From: Thiobacter sp. AK1
GTDB lineage: Bacteria > Pseudomonadota > Gammaproteobacteria > Burkholderiales > Thiobacteraceae
DNA length: 64,000 nt
Direction: 5' to 3'
NCBI RefSeq assembly: GCF_039822265.1
Contig: NZ_JBAJEX010000007.1
Span: 1-64,000, forward strand
Made by a program: the position numbers and the translations under genes. Below are positions 34,568 to 43,190 of this stretch, piece by piece. A model generated the notes under the pieces. The model saw only the letters and a program-made list of their open reading frames with translations, ran no database searches and was not told the DNA's origin. Within the stretch, counting starts at the first letter, position 1. Each line of letters begins with the position of its first letter.

Positions 34568-35698
34568 TCAATGGCCCAACACGGCGGCCAGCGCCGAGAG
34601 ACAGCGTTCCACGTTCTCGGTCCGGGCACCGTAGCCCATGAGACCGATGCGCCAGATCTTGCCGGCGAGCTGTCCCATGCCGGCGCCGATCTCCAGGTCG
34701 TATTCCGTGAGCAGGCGCCGCCGCACTTCCGCCTCGTCCACGCCGGCCGGCACCCGGACGGCATTGAGCTGGGGCAGGCGGTAGGGCGCGGCCGGCAGGA
34801 AATCCAGCCCCAGCCGCTCGAGGCCCGCTTTCAGCCTTTCGTGCATGGCGCGGTGGCGCTGCCAAGACTGCTCCACACCTTCCTCGGCCAACAGCACCAG
34901 CGCCTCGTGCAGGGCGTACAGGGCGTTGATGGGTGCGGTGTGGTGATAGGTGCGCCTGCCCGCGCTCCAGTAACCCAGCACCAGGGTGAGATCCATGAAC
35001 CAGCTCTGCCCTGGGTGCTTGCGCTTCTTCACGCTTTCCACCGCCAGCGGGCTGAAGGTGACGGGTGACAAGCCCGGCACGCAGGATAAGCATTTCTGAC
35101 TGCCGGAATAAACCGCATCCAGTCCCCAGTCATCGACCCGCAGCTCCGAGCCGCCCAGGGAAGTGACCGCATCGACCAGGGTGAGGGCGCCCTGGCGCTT
35201 GGCGATCTCCGCTAGGGTCTTGGCATCGGAGACCACACCGGTGGAGGTCTCCGCATGCACGAAGGCCACCACCTTGACCCCGGGATGGTGCTTGAGAGCG
35301 TCTTCCACTTTGTTGGGATCCACCGGCTCACCCCAGGCATCCTCGATCACGATGGGCTCGCCGCGACAGCGCCGCACGTTGTCCACCATGCGTGTGCCGA
35401 ACAGGCCATTGACGCAGACGATCACCTTGTCGCCAGGTTCCACCAGGTTGACGAAGCAGGTTTCCATCCCCACCGAACCCGGGCCGGAGACGGGGAAAGT
35501 GAGCTCGTTTTGGGTAAGGAAAGCCAGGCGCAGCAGGCTCTTGAGTTCCTCCATCATCTCCACGAAGGCGGGGTCCAGGTGCCCGATGATGGGGCGCGCC
35601 AGGGCAGCCAGCACGCGCGGATGAATGTCAGAGGGTCCCGGCCCCATCAGGGTGCGGCGGGGTGGCTCGAAGGAATGAATCGCAGCAGACTTGGTCAT
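34568..35698 (-). CDS. serine-glyoxylate / alanine-glyoxylate aminotransferase
   Basis: The 376-aa product is a class V PLP aminotransferase of the AGXT/SgaA group. The PLP lysine is Lys202 (SGSQKCL). The N-terminal GPGPSDIHPRVLAAL and the later YHHTAPINALYALHEAL are typical. These enzymes convert glyoxylate to glycine and, with serine as donor, give hydroxypyruvate, the substrate for the reductase and kinase at 15844-17924. It stands alone on the minus strand, convergent with metE. Confidence 0.88.
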   Translation of the reverse strand: MTKSAAIHSFEPPRRTLMGPGPSDIHPRVLAALARPIIGHLDPAFVEMMEELKSLLRLAFLTQNELTFPVSGPGSVGMETCFVNLVEPGDKVIVCVNGLFGTRMVDNVRRCRGEPIVIEDAWGEPVDPNKVEDALKHHPGVKVVAFVHAETSTGVVSDAKTLAEIAKRQGALTLVDAVTSLGGSELRVDDWGLDAVYSGSQKCLSCVPGLSPVTFSPLAVESVKKRKHPGQSWFMDLTLVLGYWSAGRRTYHHTAPINALYALHEALVLLAEEGVEQSWQRHRAMHERLKAGLERLGLDFLPAAPYRLPQLNAVRVPAGVDEAEVRRRLLTEYDLEIGAGMGQLAGKIWRIGLMGYGARTENVERCLSALAAVLGH

Positions 35699-35743
35699 GG
35701 TTCTCTACACGGTTTCCTAGGGCGTCGGTTAGGCAAGCTGATA

Positions 35744-36529
35744 TCAATCCACCACCAGCCGATCGTGTCGGTGGCGGGGCGGCATGTGGCGTTGCCCCTC
35801 CTTCATGGGACCCATGAGGGGACGCATGGCGGTGAGCAGATTGGGGAAGAGGCGTGCATGCTCTTTTTCCAGGCCGGCCAGCAATTGCTTCATATGCATG
35901 CGTTCGGTAGGTTTGCTAAAGCAGGCGGGGCAGTTTTCCTGGATCACCGGTAGGCCAGCGTTTCTCGCATAGGCGGCCGTCTGCCGTTCGCGCACATAAA
36001 CGAAAGGGCGGATGACACGCAGGTCGCCGGCATCGATCACATAATGGGCCTGCATGGTGCGCAGCTTGCCGCCGAAGAAGGCGGACATCAGGAAGGTTTC
36101 TGCCAGGTCGTCCAGATGCTGGGCCAGCGCCAGCACGTTGTAGCCTTCCCGTCGCGCGCAGCCGTAGAGCAGCCCCCGCCGCAGGCGGGAACAAAAAGCG
36201 CAGAAGGAGTCGCCCTGCATCGAGGTCTTGGCCTGCTCCACGATGGGAAAGGACTCGTAAAAATAGGGAATGCCCAGCTGCGGCACGTAGTCTTTCAATG
36301 GCGCGGGGTCGAAATCCGGCGACTGGGGATCCACGGTGGCCGCCGCGAGCTCGAAACGAATCGGGGCCTTCTTTTGGAGATGGAGTAACACGTGTAGCAA
36401 GGACAGACTATCCTTGCCGCCGGAAAGCGCCACCAGCACCCGGTCATTGGCGCGGATCATGTCGTAGTCGCCAATGGCGCGGCCGGCCGCGGCCACCAGT
36501 CGCCTAGAGGGCGCCACGACGGCAGTCAC
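35744..36529 (-). CDS. ttcA: tRNA 2-thiocytidine(32) synthetase TtcA
   Basis: The 261-aa product is a PP-loop ATPase that, with an iron-sulfur cluster, thiolates cytidine 32 of tRNAs. The PP-loop SGGKDS is at 36-41. The CxxC pairs are Cys110/Cys113 (CAFC) and Cys200/Cys203 (CPAC). AQHLDDLAETFLM is a further family block. I chose the GTG at 36529, which overlaps the stop of the pteridine reductase gene as GTGA; the predicted protein is about 50 residues shorter than E. coli TtcA, mainly at the ends. Confidence 0.93.
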   Translation of the reverse strand: MTAVVAPSRRLVAAAGRAIGDYDMIRANDRVLVALSGGKDSLSLLHVLLHLQKKAPIRFELAAATVDPQSPDFDPAPLKDYVPQLGIPYFYESFPIVEQAKTSMQGDSFCAFCSRLRRGLLYGCARREGYNVLALAQHLDDLAETFLMSAFFGGKLRTMQAHYVIDAGDLRVIRPFVYVRERQTAAYARNAGLPVIQENCPACFSKPTERMHMKQLLAGLEKEHARLFPNLLTAMRPLMGPMKEGQRHMPPRHRHDRLVVD

Positions 36530-37278
36530 AGGCTGGCGCTCCGGCCGCCGTCCACGGTGAGCATGTGGCCGGTGGTATAGGTCGCATCGAAGATGAGAAA
36601 GCGCACCGCCCGCGCGATGTCTTCTGGCGTGCCTTCCCGTTTGAGTAAGGTGTGGGCGATGATGCGCCGCCGTTCGCTGTCGTCGAAAGTGGGATCGTCC
36701 TCGGGCCAGAGAATGGGCCCGGGACCAATGGCATTCACGCGCACATTGGGGCCCAGTTCGTGCGCGAGGGACTTGGTCAGGGCCACCAGTCCCGCCTTGG
36801 CGATGCTGTACACCACATAGGCCTTCATCGGCCTTTCGGCGTGGATGTCGGCGATATTGACGATGCAGCCATGGGCATGACGCAGCGCATCCGCCGCCGC
36901 CTGCGAAAGAAACAGCGGTGCTTTGAGATTGGTACCGATGAGATCCTGCCAGTTTTCTTCGGTGATGCACCCCACTTCCGTCGGGTAGAAGCTGGAGGCG
37001 TTGTTGATGAGCACGTCCAGTCGCCCAAATTTCGCCAGCGTCTCCTCTACTAGCCGCGGCAGTCCGGCGATGTGGAGCAGGTCCGCCTGGATGAGCCCCG
37101 CACTGTCCGGACGCTTGGCATTGAGCTCGGCGGCGAGCGCCTCGGCCTCGCCGCGCGAGGAGCGATAGTGGATCACCAGGCGACAGCCCGCCTCATGCAG
37201 CATGCGCGAGATCACCGCGCCGACTCGCTTGGCGCCGCCGGTGATGAGAACCACCTTGTCTGCCTGATTATTGCTCAT
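36526..37278 (-). CDS. pteridine reductase (FolM/PTR1-like SDR)
   Basis: The 250-aa product is a short-chain dehydrogenase. The cofactor motif is TGGAKRVG (13-20), the TGxxxRxG form of pteridine reductases. LINNASSFYPT (90-100) is also typical. The catalytic residues are Asp144, Tyr157 and Lys161, with aspartate in place of the usual SDR serine as in PTR1. It probably reduces dihydrofolate, dihydromonapterin or related pterins. The ATG at 37278 avoids a weak upstream extension. It is coupled to ttcA. Confidence 0.86.
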   Translation of the reverse strand: MSNNQADKVVLITGGAKRVGAVISRMLHEAGCRLVIHYRSSRGEAEALAAELNAKRPDSAGLIQADLLHIAGLPRLVEETLAKFGRLDVLINNASSFYPTEVGCITEENWQDLIGTNLKAPLFLSQAAADALRHAHGCIVNIADIHAERPMKAYVVYSIAKAGLVALTKSLAHELGPNVRVNAIGPGPILWPEDDPTFDDSERRRIIAHTLLKREGTPEDIARAVRFLIFDATYTTGHMLTVDGGRSASL

Positions 37279-37338
37279 GCCCTTGCCGTTACCATTACAA
37301 TGTCCTTGCCGCACCTATTGGAACTGACGAAAAAAGGC

Positions 37339-37376
37339 GACAGGCTGCGAGGACCGTGATCCCTGCGCCGGCGAAA
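37339..37376 (+). repeat. fragment of the MITE-like element
   Basis: GACAGGCTGCG (37339-37349) is identical to bases near the left end of the complete copy at 40212-40364. The following CGTGATCCCTGCGCCGGCG is a decayed form of its internal stem. The rest of the element is missing. It lies in the gap between the divergent reductase and methyltransferase genes. Confidence 0.45.
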
Positions 37377-37483
37377 ATGAGGTGTGCCCATCGCCGTTTG
37401 CCCGGGTGCCCGTTTGCGCGATGAAGTCGTGCGCAAGCTGCCTCATCACGGGCGCTGTGCCTTTCGCCTCTGAAATCTATCAC

Positions 37484-38641
37484 ATGTCCGTCCTGCCCGC
37501 TCCCAACCCCGATGCTGCCGCCCACAGCGCGCGCGTGAGCGCCTTCCTGCGCGACGAAATCCAGCGCGCCGGCGGCTGGATCTCCTTCGCCCGCTATATG
37601 GAACTCGCTTTGTACGCGCCGGGGCTGGGCTATTACGCGGCGGGAAGCGTCAAGTTCGGGCCGGCGGGCGATTTCATCACCGCGCCCGAGCTGACCCCCC
37701 TGTTTGGACGGAGCCTCGCTCACTGCTTCGCGGACGTGCTGACCACACTGGGTCAGGCGGCCGATATTGTCGAACTGGGCGCAGGCAGTGGCCGGCTGGC
37801 GGTGGACCTGCTCGCCGAGCTCGACCGGCTGGGCGTTTTGCCGGCACGCTACCTGATCCTGGAACCCTCGGCCGAGCTCAAGGAGCGCAGCCGAGAGCGG
37901 ATCGCGACGCTGCCAGCCCGGCTCGCGGAACGGGTGGGCTGGCTCGACCGCCTGCCCGACACCCTCCAGGGCATCGTCTTCGGCAACGAGGTGCTAGACG
38001 CCCTGCCGGTGCATCTGCTGCTGCGTCAGGGCGCAAGCTTTTTGGAGCGTGGCGTGGTGGTCACACCCCAGGGCTTCGCCTGGCAGGACCGCCCCTGCGA
38101 CGACACGGCGCTCGTCAACGAGGCTGCGGCCCTTGCCTTGCCGGAAGGCTATGTCATCGAACTGCACCGGGCGGCCGGCGCGCTTTTGCGCAGTCTCGCA
38201 GAGCGCCTGGCAGCGGGGCTAATTCTCTTCATCGACTATGGCTTCGGGCGTGCCGAGTATTACCATCCCCAGCGAGCCCAGGGTACGCTCATGGTCCATT
38301 ACCGCCACCACGCCCACGCCGACCCCTTCCTCTGGCCAGGATTGTCAGATCTCACCGCCCATGTGAACTTCACCGCCATCGCCGAGGCCGGCCTCGCAGC
38401 CGGGCTCGAACTGGCGGGCTACACGAGCCAGGCAGCTTTCCTGCTGGATTGCGGCATCACCGATCTACTGGCGCAGATTCCGGTTAGCGACATGGTGCGC
38501 TACGCGCAACAGGCCCAAGCAGTGGGCAAGCTGTTATCGCCGGCGGAGATGGGGGAGCTAATCAAGGTCATCGCCCTAGGCCGCGGGCTTGAGGGCCCGG
38601 TACGTGGTTTCGCACTACGTGATGCGCGTCATCGGCTGTAG
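37484..38641 (+). CDS. MidA/NDUFAF7-type SAM-dependent methyltransferase
   Basis: The 385-aa product belongs to the DUF185/MidA family, whose mitochondrial member NDUFAF7 dimethylates an arginine of respiratory complex I. Family marks are ISFARYMELALYAPGLGYYA, GDFITAPELTPLFG, and the SAM-binding VELGAGSGRLAVDLL. FGNEVLDALPVH and LFIDYGFGRAEYY follow. The ATG at 37484 was chosen over an in-frame extension of low quality. It overlaps the convergent LysR gene by 74 bp at the 3' end. Confidence 0.9.
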   Translation: MSVLPAPNPDAAAHSARVSAFLRDEIQRAGGWISFARYMELALYAPGLGYYAAGSVKFGPAGDFITAPELTPLFGRSLAHCFADVLTTLGQAADIVELGAGSGRLAVDLLAELDRLGVLPARYLILEPSAELKERSRERIATLPARLAERVGWLDRLPDTLQGIVFGNEVLDALPVHLLLRQGASFLERGVVVTPQGFAWQDRPCDDTALVNEAAALALPEGYVIELHRAAGALLRSLAERLAAGLILFIDYGFGRAEYYHPQRAQGTLMVHYRHHAHADPFLWPGLSDLTAHVNFTAIAEAGLAAGLELAGYTSQAAFLLDCGITDLLAQIPVSDMVRYAQQAQAVGKLLSPAEMGELIKVIALGRGLEGPVRGFALRDARHRL

Positions 38642-39509
38642 CAGGGCCTGCCACCATCTCGGCCAATAGGGCCAGAGCCGTGCCGACCAGCCCTTGCCCG
38701 TCTTCCTCCCGATGCACGGCGTAGGCGGGTAGCGGCAAGCGCGGCGCGCTACGCACCACGTGTAGCCGCCCTGCGCTCACCCAGGGTTGTGCCATGCGCC
38801 AGGGCAGATAACAGCTCCCTCCTTCGTGCAACACGAGGTGCACCGCCAGCCAACCCACGTTTACCACCCGCGGCGGCGGCTCGAGCCCGGGAAACGCGGC
38901 GGCCTCCTGCTGATCGAAGCCGGGACCCCAGCGCACGTGAATGTATTCCTGGCCGGGCCGGCGCCGGGGTCGGTCGGACACCAGCACCAGTTCCTCATCC
39001 AACAGATGGCGCACCACCAACCCTGGCGTGTGGGTCGGTGTGTACATGAGGGCGAGGTCGAGACTACCTTCCGTGAGCCGGCCCATGAGGTCCGCCTCGA
39101 AGCCGATCTCGGCCTCCACCGCCACGTCCCCGTGGGTCTTGCGCAAGCGCGCGAGCCACGCCGGCAGCAGTCCTTCCCAGAGGGCGATGCGTGCCCCCAC
39201 ACGCAAGGTGTGGCGGTAGCGTGAAGGCAGACCCACCTCGCGCCAGGCTTGCTCCGCCACCCGCGCCAGCCGTTGCGCATAGGGCAGAAAGCGGCGGCCG
39301 GCGAGGCTGAGACTGGCTCCGGCCCGGTTGCGCTGGAACAATCGCGCGCCCAGGGCCTGCTCGAGACTGCGTATCCGTGCGCTCACCGTGGACTGGGTCA
39401 CGTTGAGCTGGCGCGCCGCCTCCAGGAAGCTGCCCCGCGCCACGATGGCGAGAAACGTGCGCGCCTGCTCCACATCCAGGGACAGGCGCCGCGGCAGTGG
39501 ATCGGTCAT
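38568..39509 (-). CDS. LysR-family transcriptional regulator
   Basis: The 313-aa product has a LysR winged helix (ARTFLAIVARGSFLEAARQLNVTQSTVSARI in part, residues 15-60) and a type 2 periplasmic-binding-like effector domain. AAGG lies 8 bp upstream of the ATG chosen at 39509; an ATG two codons earlier is too close to that site. It is divergent from the DsrC-like gene, 98 bp away, and may control it. The last 74 bp overlap the convergent methyltransferase gene. Confidence 0.88.
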   Translation of the reverse strand: MTDPLPRRLSLDVEQARTFLAIVARGSFLEAARQLNVTQSTVSARIRSLEQALGARLFQRNRAGASLSLAGRRFLPYAQRLARVAEQAWREVGLPSRYRHTLRVGARIALWEGLLPAWLARLRKTHGDVAVEAEIGFEADLMGRLTEGSLDLALMYTPTHTPGLVVRHLLDEELVLVSDRPRRRPGQEYIHVRWGPGFDQQEAAAFPGLEPPPRVVNVGWLAVHLVLHEGGSCYLPWRMAQPWVSAGRLHVVRSAPRLPLPAYAVHREEDGQGLVGTALALLAEMVAGPATADDAHHVVRNHVPGPQARGLGR

Positions 39510-39607
39510 ATGCATCACCTTTTTCGATAGCAACCGGCAAATAATATCGCTTGATTGCATCAAGCGCCGCCATTATGTTCTGGGCTGGATGTTGTTATGG
39601 AGAGCAA

Positions 39608-39940
39608 ATGATGACGACCGAACTGGCTGTGGCCCGTGATAGCGAAGGCTACCTGATAAATCCCGAAGACTGGTCGGAGGAGGTGGCGCAGCAGCTTGCC
39701 CAAGAGGAAGGCATCACCCTCACCGGCGACCACTGGGACGTGCTGCGTTTCATGCGCCAGTACTGGAGCGAACACCAAGTGGCGCCGGACGTGCGCCACG
39801 TCCAGGATTACCTGGCCCAGCACGGCATGGATCGCAAAACCGCGAAGGAACACCTCTACCGGCTATTTCCCTACGGCTACGTGAAACAGGCCTGCAAACT
39901 GGCGGGGATGATCAAGCCCCGCGCGTGGAGCACAGGCTGA
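39608..39940 (+). CDS. DsrC/TusE-family protein lacking the penultimate cysteine
   Basis: The 110-aa product has the DsrC/TusE fold, seen in EGITLTGDHWDVLRFMRQYW and the YRLFPYGYVKQACKLAG block. DsrC carries two C-terminal cysteines; TusE keeps only the penultimate one. Here Cys96 (upstream position) is kept, but the tail ends KPRAWSTG without the penultimate cysteine. It therefore cannot form the classical DsrC disulfide. It might be a sulfur-related regulator or a sulfur carrier using Cys96. GGAG precedes the first of two ATGs. Confidence 0.85.
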   Translation: MMTTELAVARDSEGYLINPEDWSEEVAQQLAQEEGITLTGDHWDVLRFMRQYWSEHQVAPDVRHVQDYLAQHGMDRKTAKEHLYRLFPYGYVKQACKLAGMIKPRAWSTG

Positions 39941-39970
39941 GGCCATTTCCATCGGGAGCGCCCATTGAGC

Positions 39971-40095
39971 TTTACGAAAGTCGTTGCCAGGCTGCGTAAG
40001 TAAACCGTCATTGCCGCGAAAGCGGGAATCCAGCGTATTCTTGGCCCTTTTTCCTAGGTCTCCGCTTTCGCGGGGAAGACACGGGCAAGACACAA
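39971..40095 (+). repeat. MITE-like element, partial copy
   Basis: The left end TTTACGAAAGTCGTTGCCAG and following GGCTGCGTAAGT match the left end of the complete copy. The internal stem (CCGCGAAAGCGG) and the TCTCCGCTTTCGCGGGGA stem follow in the same order. The right terminal repeat is missing or unrecognisable. Confidence 0.7.
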
Positions 40096-40211
40096 GGCGC
40101 CCATCCGTCCTTACCCGTCGCATCGCGAATGGCGCCAAACAGGGTACCGAGATCAATGGAGATGCCCAAGCGCGCCCCGGGGCGCGCCGCCCTGCTTGGG
40201 AGGCTGCGATT

Positions 40212-40364
40212 CTATTGATCGTTACGTAAGTAGTTGACAGGCTGCGTAAGTGAAACGTCATTCCCGCGCAAGCGGGCATCCAGGGTATTCCTCGCCATGT
40301 TCCTGGGTCCCCGCTTTGGCGGGGACGACACAAGGGTGTCACCTACTTACGTAATGCTCAATAG
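40212..40364 (+). repeat. MITE-like element, complete copy with 28-bp terminal inverted repeats
   Basis: The 153-bp unit begins CTATTGATCGTTACGTAAGT and ends with the reverse complement of CTATTGAGCATTACGTAAGT. The two 28-base ends (40212-40239 and 40337-40364) pair with three mismatches. Inside are two further stems, CCCGCGCAAGCGGG (near 40264) and CCCCGCTTTGGCGGGG (near 40309). It encodes no protein, so it would need a transposase in trans. Confidence 0.75.
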
Positions 40365-40528
40365 CTGGGGGAAGCTCCGAGCCAGCGCCGAGTCCGCAAG
40401 CAACATGGCGAGGCCGGGGAGGAAGCAACGAAGGGCACTGTTGGTTTTCACGCTTGCGCCTGCCCAGCCGCCCAAGACGGGCCAGCCGATTTTGGCGCAG
40501 CCACCCGCAATGTCAAAACCCGGTCGCG

Positions 40529-41089
40529 CTAGCGCTGCAGATCGGCGAGTAGGCTGGCCAGGTCGTCGGCATGTTCCTCTTCCATGGCCAGGATACCCTC
40601 CAGCATGCGGCGGGTGGTCGGATCCTTGTCGCCGATGTAGCGGATCATCTCGCCGTAGCTATCGATGGCGATACGTTCGGCCACCAGGTCTTCCTTGATC
40701 ATGTCGATCAGGCTGTCCCCCTCCACGTACTCCGCGTGGCTGCGGGAGGACAAACCATCCGGGTCGAAATTCGGCTCGCCCTTGAGCTGGACGATGCGGG
40801 CGGCGATCTGGTCGGCGTGCATCTGCTCCTCATTGGCATGCTGCAGGAATTCCTGCGCCACGGCATCGGCATTGATGCCGCTGGCCATGAAGTAATGACG
40901 CTTGTAGCGCAGGATACACACCAATTCGGTGGCCAGGGCCTCGTTGAGCAGCTTGATCACAGTCTCACGATCCGCCTGGTAGCCGGGTGTGACCGCGCCG
41001 TCTTCGATGTGCTTGCGAGCGCGCTCGCGCAGGGTCTTGATGTCGGTGAGGAAGGCGCTGTCGCCTTTGCCAGTCTTCTTACTAGCCAT
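40529..41089 (-). CDS. ferritin-like diiron protein (bacterioferritin/Dps-like)
   Basis: The 186-aa product is a four-helix ferritin-like protein. Diiron ligands are visible as Glu in NEALATELVCILRYKRH, ExxH in ANEEQMHAD, Glu in EDLVAERIAI and ExxH in MEEEHADDLAS. About 25 residues of lysine-rich N-terminal tail precede the bundle, as in DNA-binding Dps-type proteins. No haem-ligating methionine could be assigned. It probably stores iron or consumes peroxide. AGGAGG precedes the ATG. The ZIP metal transporter gene lies directly upstream on the same strand. Confidence 0.85.
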   Translation of the reverse strand: MASKKTGKGDSAFLTDIKTLRERARKHIEDGAVTPGYQADRETVIKLLNEALATELVCILRYKRHYFMASGINADAVAQEFLQHANEEQMHADQIAARIVQLKGEPNFDPDGLSSRSHAEYVEGDSLIDMIKEDLVAERIAIDSYGEMIRYIGDKDPTTRRMLEGILAMEEEHADDLASLLADLQR

Positions 41090-41116
41090 GTCGTCCTCCT
41101 GGTTGGGTTGGGATGT

Positions 41117-42046
41117 CTAGCCGAGCGTGGTATCGAGCACCATCATCACCGCGAAGCCTGCCATCAGGCCCAGCGTGGCCGCCGTCTGGTGCCCATTGCG
41201 GTGGGTTTCCGGAATCACTTCGTGAAAGACAACGAAAATCATGGCGCCGGCGGCCAGTCCCAGGCCGATGGGATAGGCTGCCGCCAGGCCACTGGTGAGT
41301 CCGACGCCCACCAGGGCGCCCAGAGGTTCCATGATGCCACTGGCCACCGCGACCCACATCGCCCGCAGGGGCGCAAGCCCTGCCGCCTTGAGCGCCATGG
41401 CCACCGCCAGCCCTTCGGGAATGTCCTGCAAGGCGATCGCGCTGGTGAGCGGCAGTCCCACCGAGAGATCCCCGCGGGAAAACGCCACGCCAATGGCCAT
41501 CCCCTCCGGCAGGTTGTGGAGGGCAATGGCGAACACGAACAGCCACAGCCGCGAGATGCGGTTGCCACCCGCGCCATGCACCCCGAGATGGAGGTGCTCG
41601 TGGGGCATGAAATCGTCGAGCCCCAACATGAGGGCCGCGCCCAGAGCAAGCCCCAGCACCACCAGCGCCGCGCCGGATGCCGCATGCCCCATGACCTGCT
41701 CCCCGGCGGCAAGCCCCGGCAAAATGAGGGAGAAGCTGCTCGCCGCCAACATCATGCCCGCCGCGAGTCCCAACAGAGTGTCTTCCCATCGGCTGGACAA
41801 GCGATTGAGTCCCAGCGCAGGCAACGCGCCCAGCGCCGTGGCCAGAAACCCGGCCGCACCCCCCAAAAGAGCCAGACGCAACACGCCATCGATTTCACCA
41901 ACGGCGGCCCGGTAGAGGCTCGCGCCCGACAACAACAACACCGCCAGGGCACCCACGCTCAAACCCAGCGCGGTATGGGGATGGGCGCGCGCCTGGGCGC
42001 GCCACACGCTGCGCCAGTTGGGCAAGGGATCAATGAGCTCGCTCAT
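41117..42046 (-). CDS. ZIP-family divalent metal transporter
   Basis: The 309-aa product is a ZIP (ZupT/GufA-like) inner-membrane transporter with about eight helices. The metal-site helices show HNLPEGMAIGVAFSRGD and QDIPEGLAVAMAL. The loop between helices 3 and 4 is histidine-bearing (PHEHLHLGVHG). ZIPs bring zinc, iron or manganese into the cytoplasm. The ATG at 42046 was preferred to an in-frame extension toward the insertion sequence. It is 27 bp upstream of the ferritin-like gene, so import and storage may be coupled. The IS insertion lies 53 bp upstream of its start. Confidence 0.9.
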   Translation of the reverse strand: MSELIDPLPNWRSVWRAQARAHPHTALGLSVGALAVLLLSGASLYRAAVGEIDGVLRLALLGGAAGFLATALGALPALGLNRLSSRWEDTLLGLAAGMMLAASSFSLILPGLAAGEQVMGHAASGAALVVLGLALGAALMLGLDDFMPHEHLHLGVHGAGGNRISRLWLFVFAIALHNLPEGMAIGVAFSRGDLSVGLPLTSAIALQDIPEGLAVAMALKAAGLAPLRAMWVAVASGIMEPLGALVGVGLTSGLAAAYPIGLGLAAGAMIFVVFHEVIPETHRNGHQTAATLGLMAGFAVMMVLDTTLG

Positions 42047-42098
42047 GTTCGGTCTCGCGCACACGGGGGCCACTGGCCATGAGCCCCAGCACACCTAA

Positions 42099-43163
42099 CA
42101 GCCCGTTGAAAAAGTGTTCTTCGAACGCATCAGGGGCGCTGATTTCGAAGAAACGAGCCGCCCAGACGCGGCTGGGCAGCGATTGCGACGGGCATTTCGG
42201 CCTGTTTGCAAGCCGTTTTGCCCATTTCGGGCGCACGGATCCCACGGTTTACGCATGATGCGCGTCCCACCAGCCGCCAATGGCGCCCATGCGCACCAGG
42301 TTGTAGGTGGCAAAGCACAGCAGCGCCTGGCCCGTGAGCTTGGCCTGGCCGATCAGCTTGGTCTTGGCCAGACCGGCCACGGTCTTGATCCAGCCAAAGG
42401 CCTCCTCGATGCGCTTGCGCACCTTCAGACGGGTCTTGTCGCCCTCGTGGCGCTTGATGCGGCCATCCACCGCCGAGTGCTTGTCCTTGGCCGCCACGTG
42501 CGGCGTGATCCTGAGCCTTCTGCAGCCTGTGATGAAGTCCTTGGTGTCGTCGCCCTTATCGGCCCCGACCGTGGCGCGCTTGTTCTTGTTGCCCCGGCGC
42601 GCGAGCATCGCCAGCGCCGCTTCGCGCTCTGCGGTGCCGCTGGCATGGGTGATCTCGACATCCACGATCAGCCCGTTGCGGTTTTCCATGAGGATGTGCC
42701 CCATGTGGCACAGGCGGGACTTGTCCCCTGGGGCTTTCTTGAACAGCCGGGCATCGGCGAAGGTGGAGTGATCCCAGACCTTGTCCTCGATGTTCAGGCC
42801 GACGAACCAGCGGTAGAGCAGGTTGTAGTCGATCGCCTCGACCAGCAGCCGCTCGCTGCGGATGGAAAACAGAATCTGCAGCAGCAGGGCCTTCAACAGC
42901 ATCTCCGGCGGCACCGAGGGGCGGCCACGGCGGGCGTAGACCGCTTCGAATTCATTGTCCATGCTCGCCAGCAGCGCATCGACTACGGCGCGCAGCTTGC
43001 GCAGCGGGCGGCCGCCGGCACTCGCTCTTCAAGACTGATGTAGCTGAACATCGCTCCCTGGAAATTCTGATTGCCCCTCATCGTCTTCCTCTGCGTCACT
43101 CTCGGCTGGCTTCAGATGGTAATGCCCCACGCGCGCGTCCGCCAGGGATTTTTCAACGGCCTG
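42099..43163 (-). mobile_element. IS5-family insertion sequence, inactivated
   Basis: The 1065-bp element ends in CAGCCCGTTGAAAAA (left) and the complement of CAGGCCGTTGAAAAA (right), 15-bp repeats with one mismatch. It is flanked by the direct repeat CTAA (42095-42098 and 43164-43167), which fits the YTAR target duplication of IS5. The single transposase gene is broken (see pseudogene). It sits between the ZIP gene and oxyR. Confidence 0.88.
42249..43081 (-). pseudogene. IS5-family transposase, frameshifted and internally deleted
   Basis: The frame opens at the ATG at 43081 (MRGNQNFQGAMFSYISLEER) and is lost after VPAA: one base is missing in a G/C run near 43013-43020. Restoring it gives PLRKLRAVVDALLASMDNEF, which continues without stop to 42249. 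In addition, VWDHSTF is followed directly by ADARLFKKAPGDKSRL. In intact relatives about 80-100 residues, including the first catalytic Asp (TVDGTLIEAW region), lie between these blocks. The enzyme is therefore dead in two ways. Confidence 0.85.
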
Positions 43164-43190
43164 CTAATGGGTAATCTGGGTCAACCTGAT

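Larger units (their letters stand above)
39941..40528. other. gene-free region with two MITE-like copies
   Basis: This 588-bp stretch between convergent genes contains one partial and one complete copy of the dispersed inverted-repeat element. No coding frame in it looks real. The bases from 40365 to 40528 show nothing recognisable. Confidence 0.6.

Noticed and set aside
35744-36970. 408-residue fused product ahead of TtcA
   Set aside because: The extra N-terminal part is an out-of-frame reading of the pteridine reductase gene. The GTG at 36529 gives a normal TtcA start.
39971-40364. CRISPR array
   Set aside because: The two repeated units are about 150 bp, imperfect and built of inverted repeats; there are no short direct repeats with regular unique spacers and no cas genes.
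42249-43081. programmed frameshift in the IS transposase
   Set aside because: The shift site is not a slippery A-run or similar heptamer, and the gene also lacks an internal block with a catalytic residue, so loss of function is the simpler reading.
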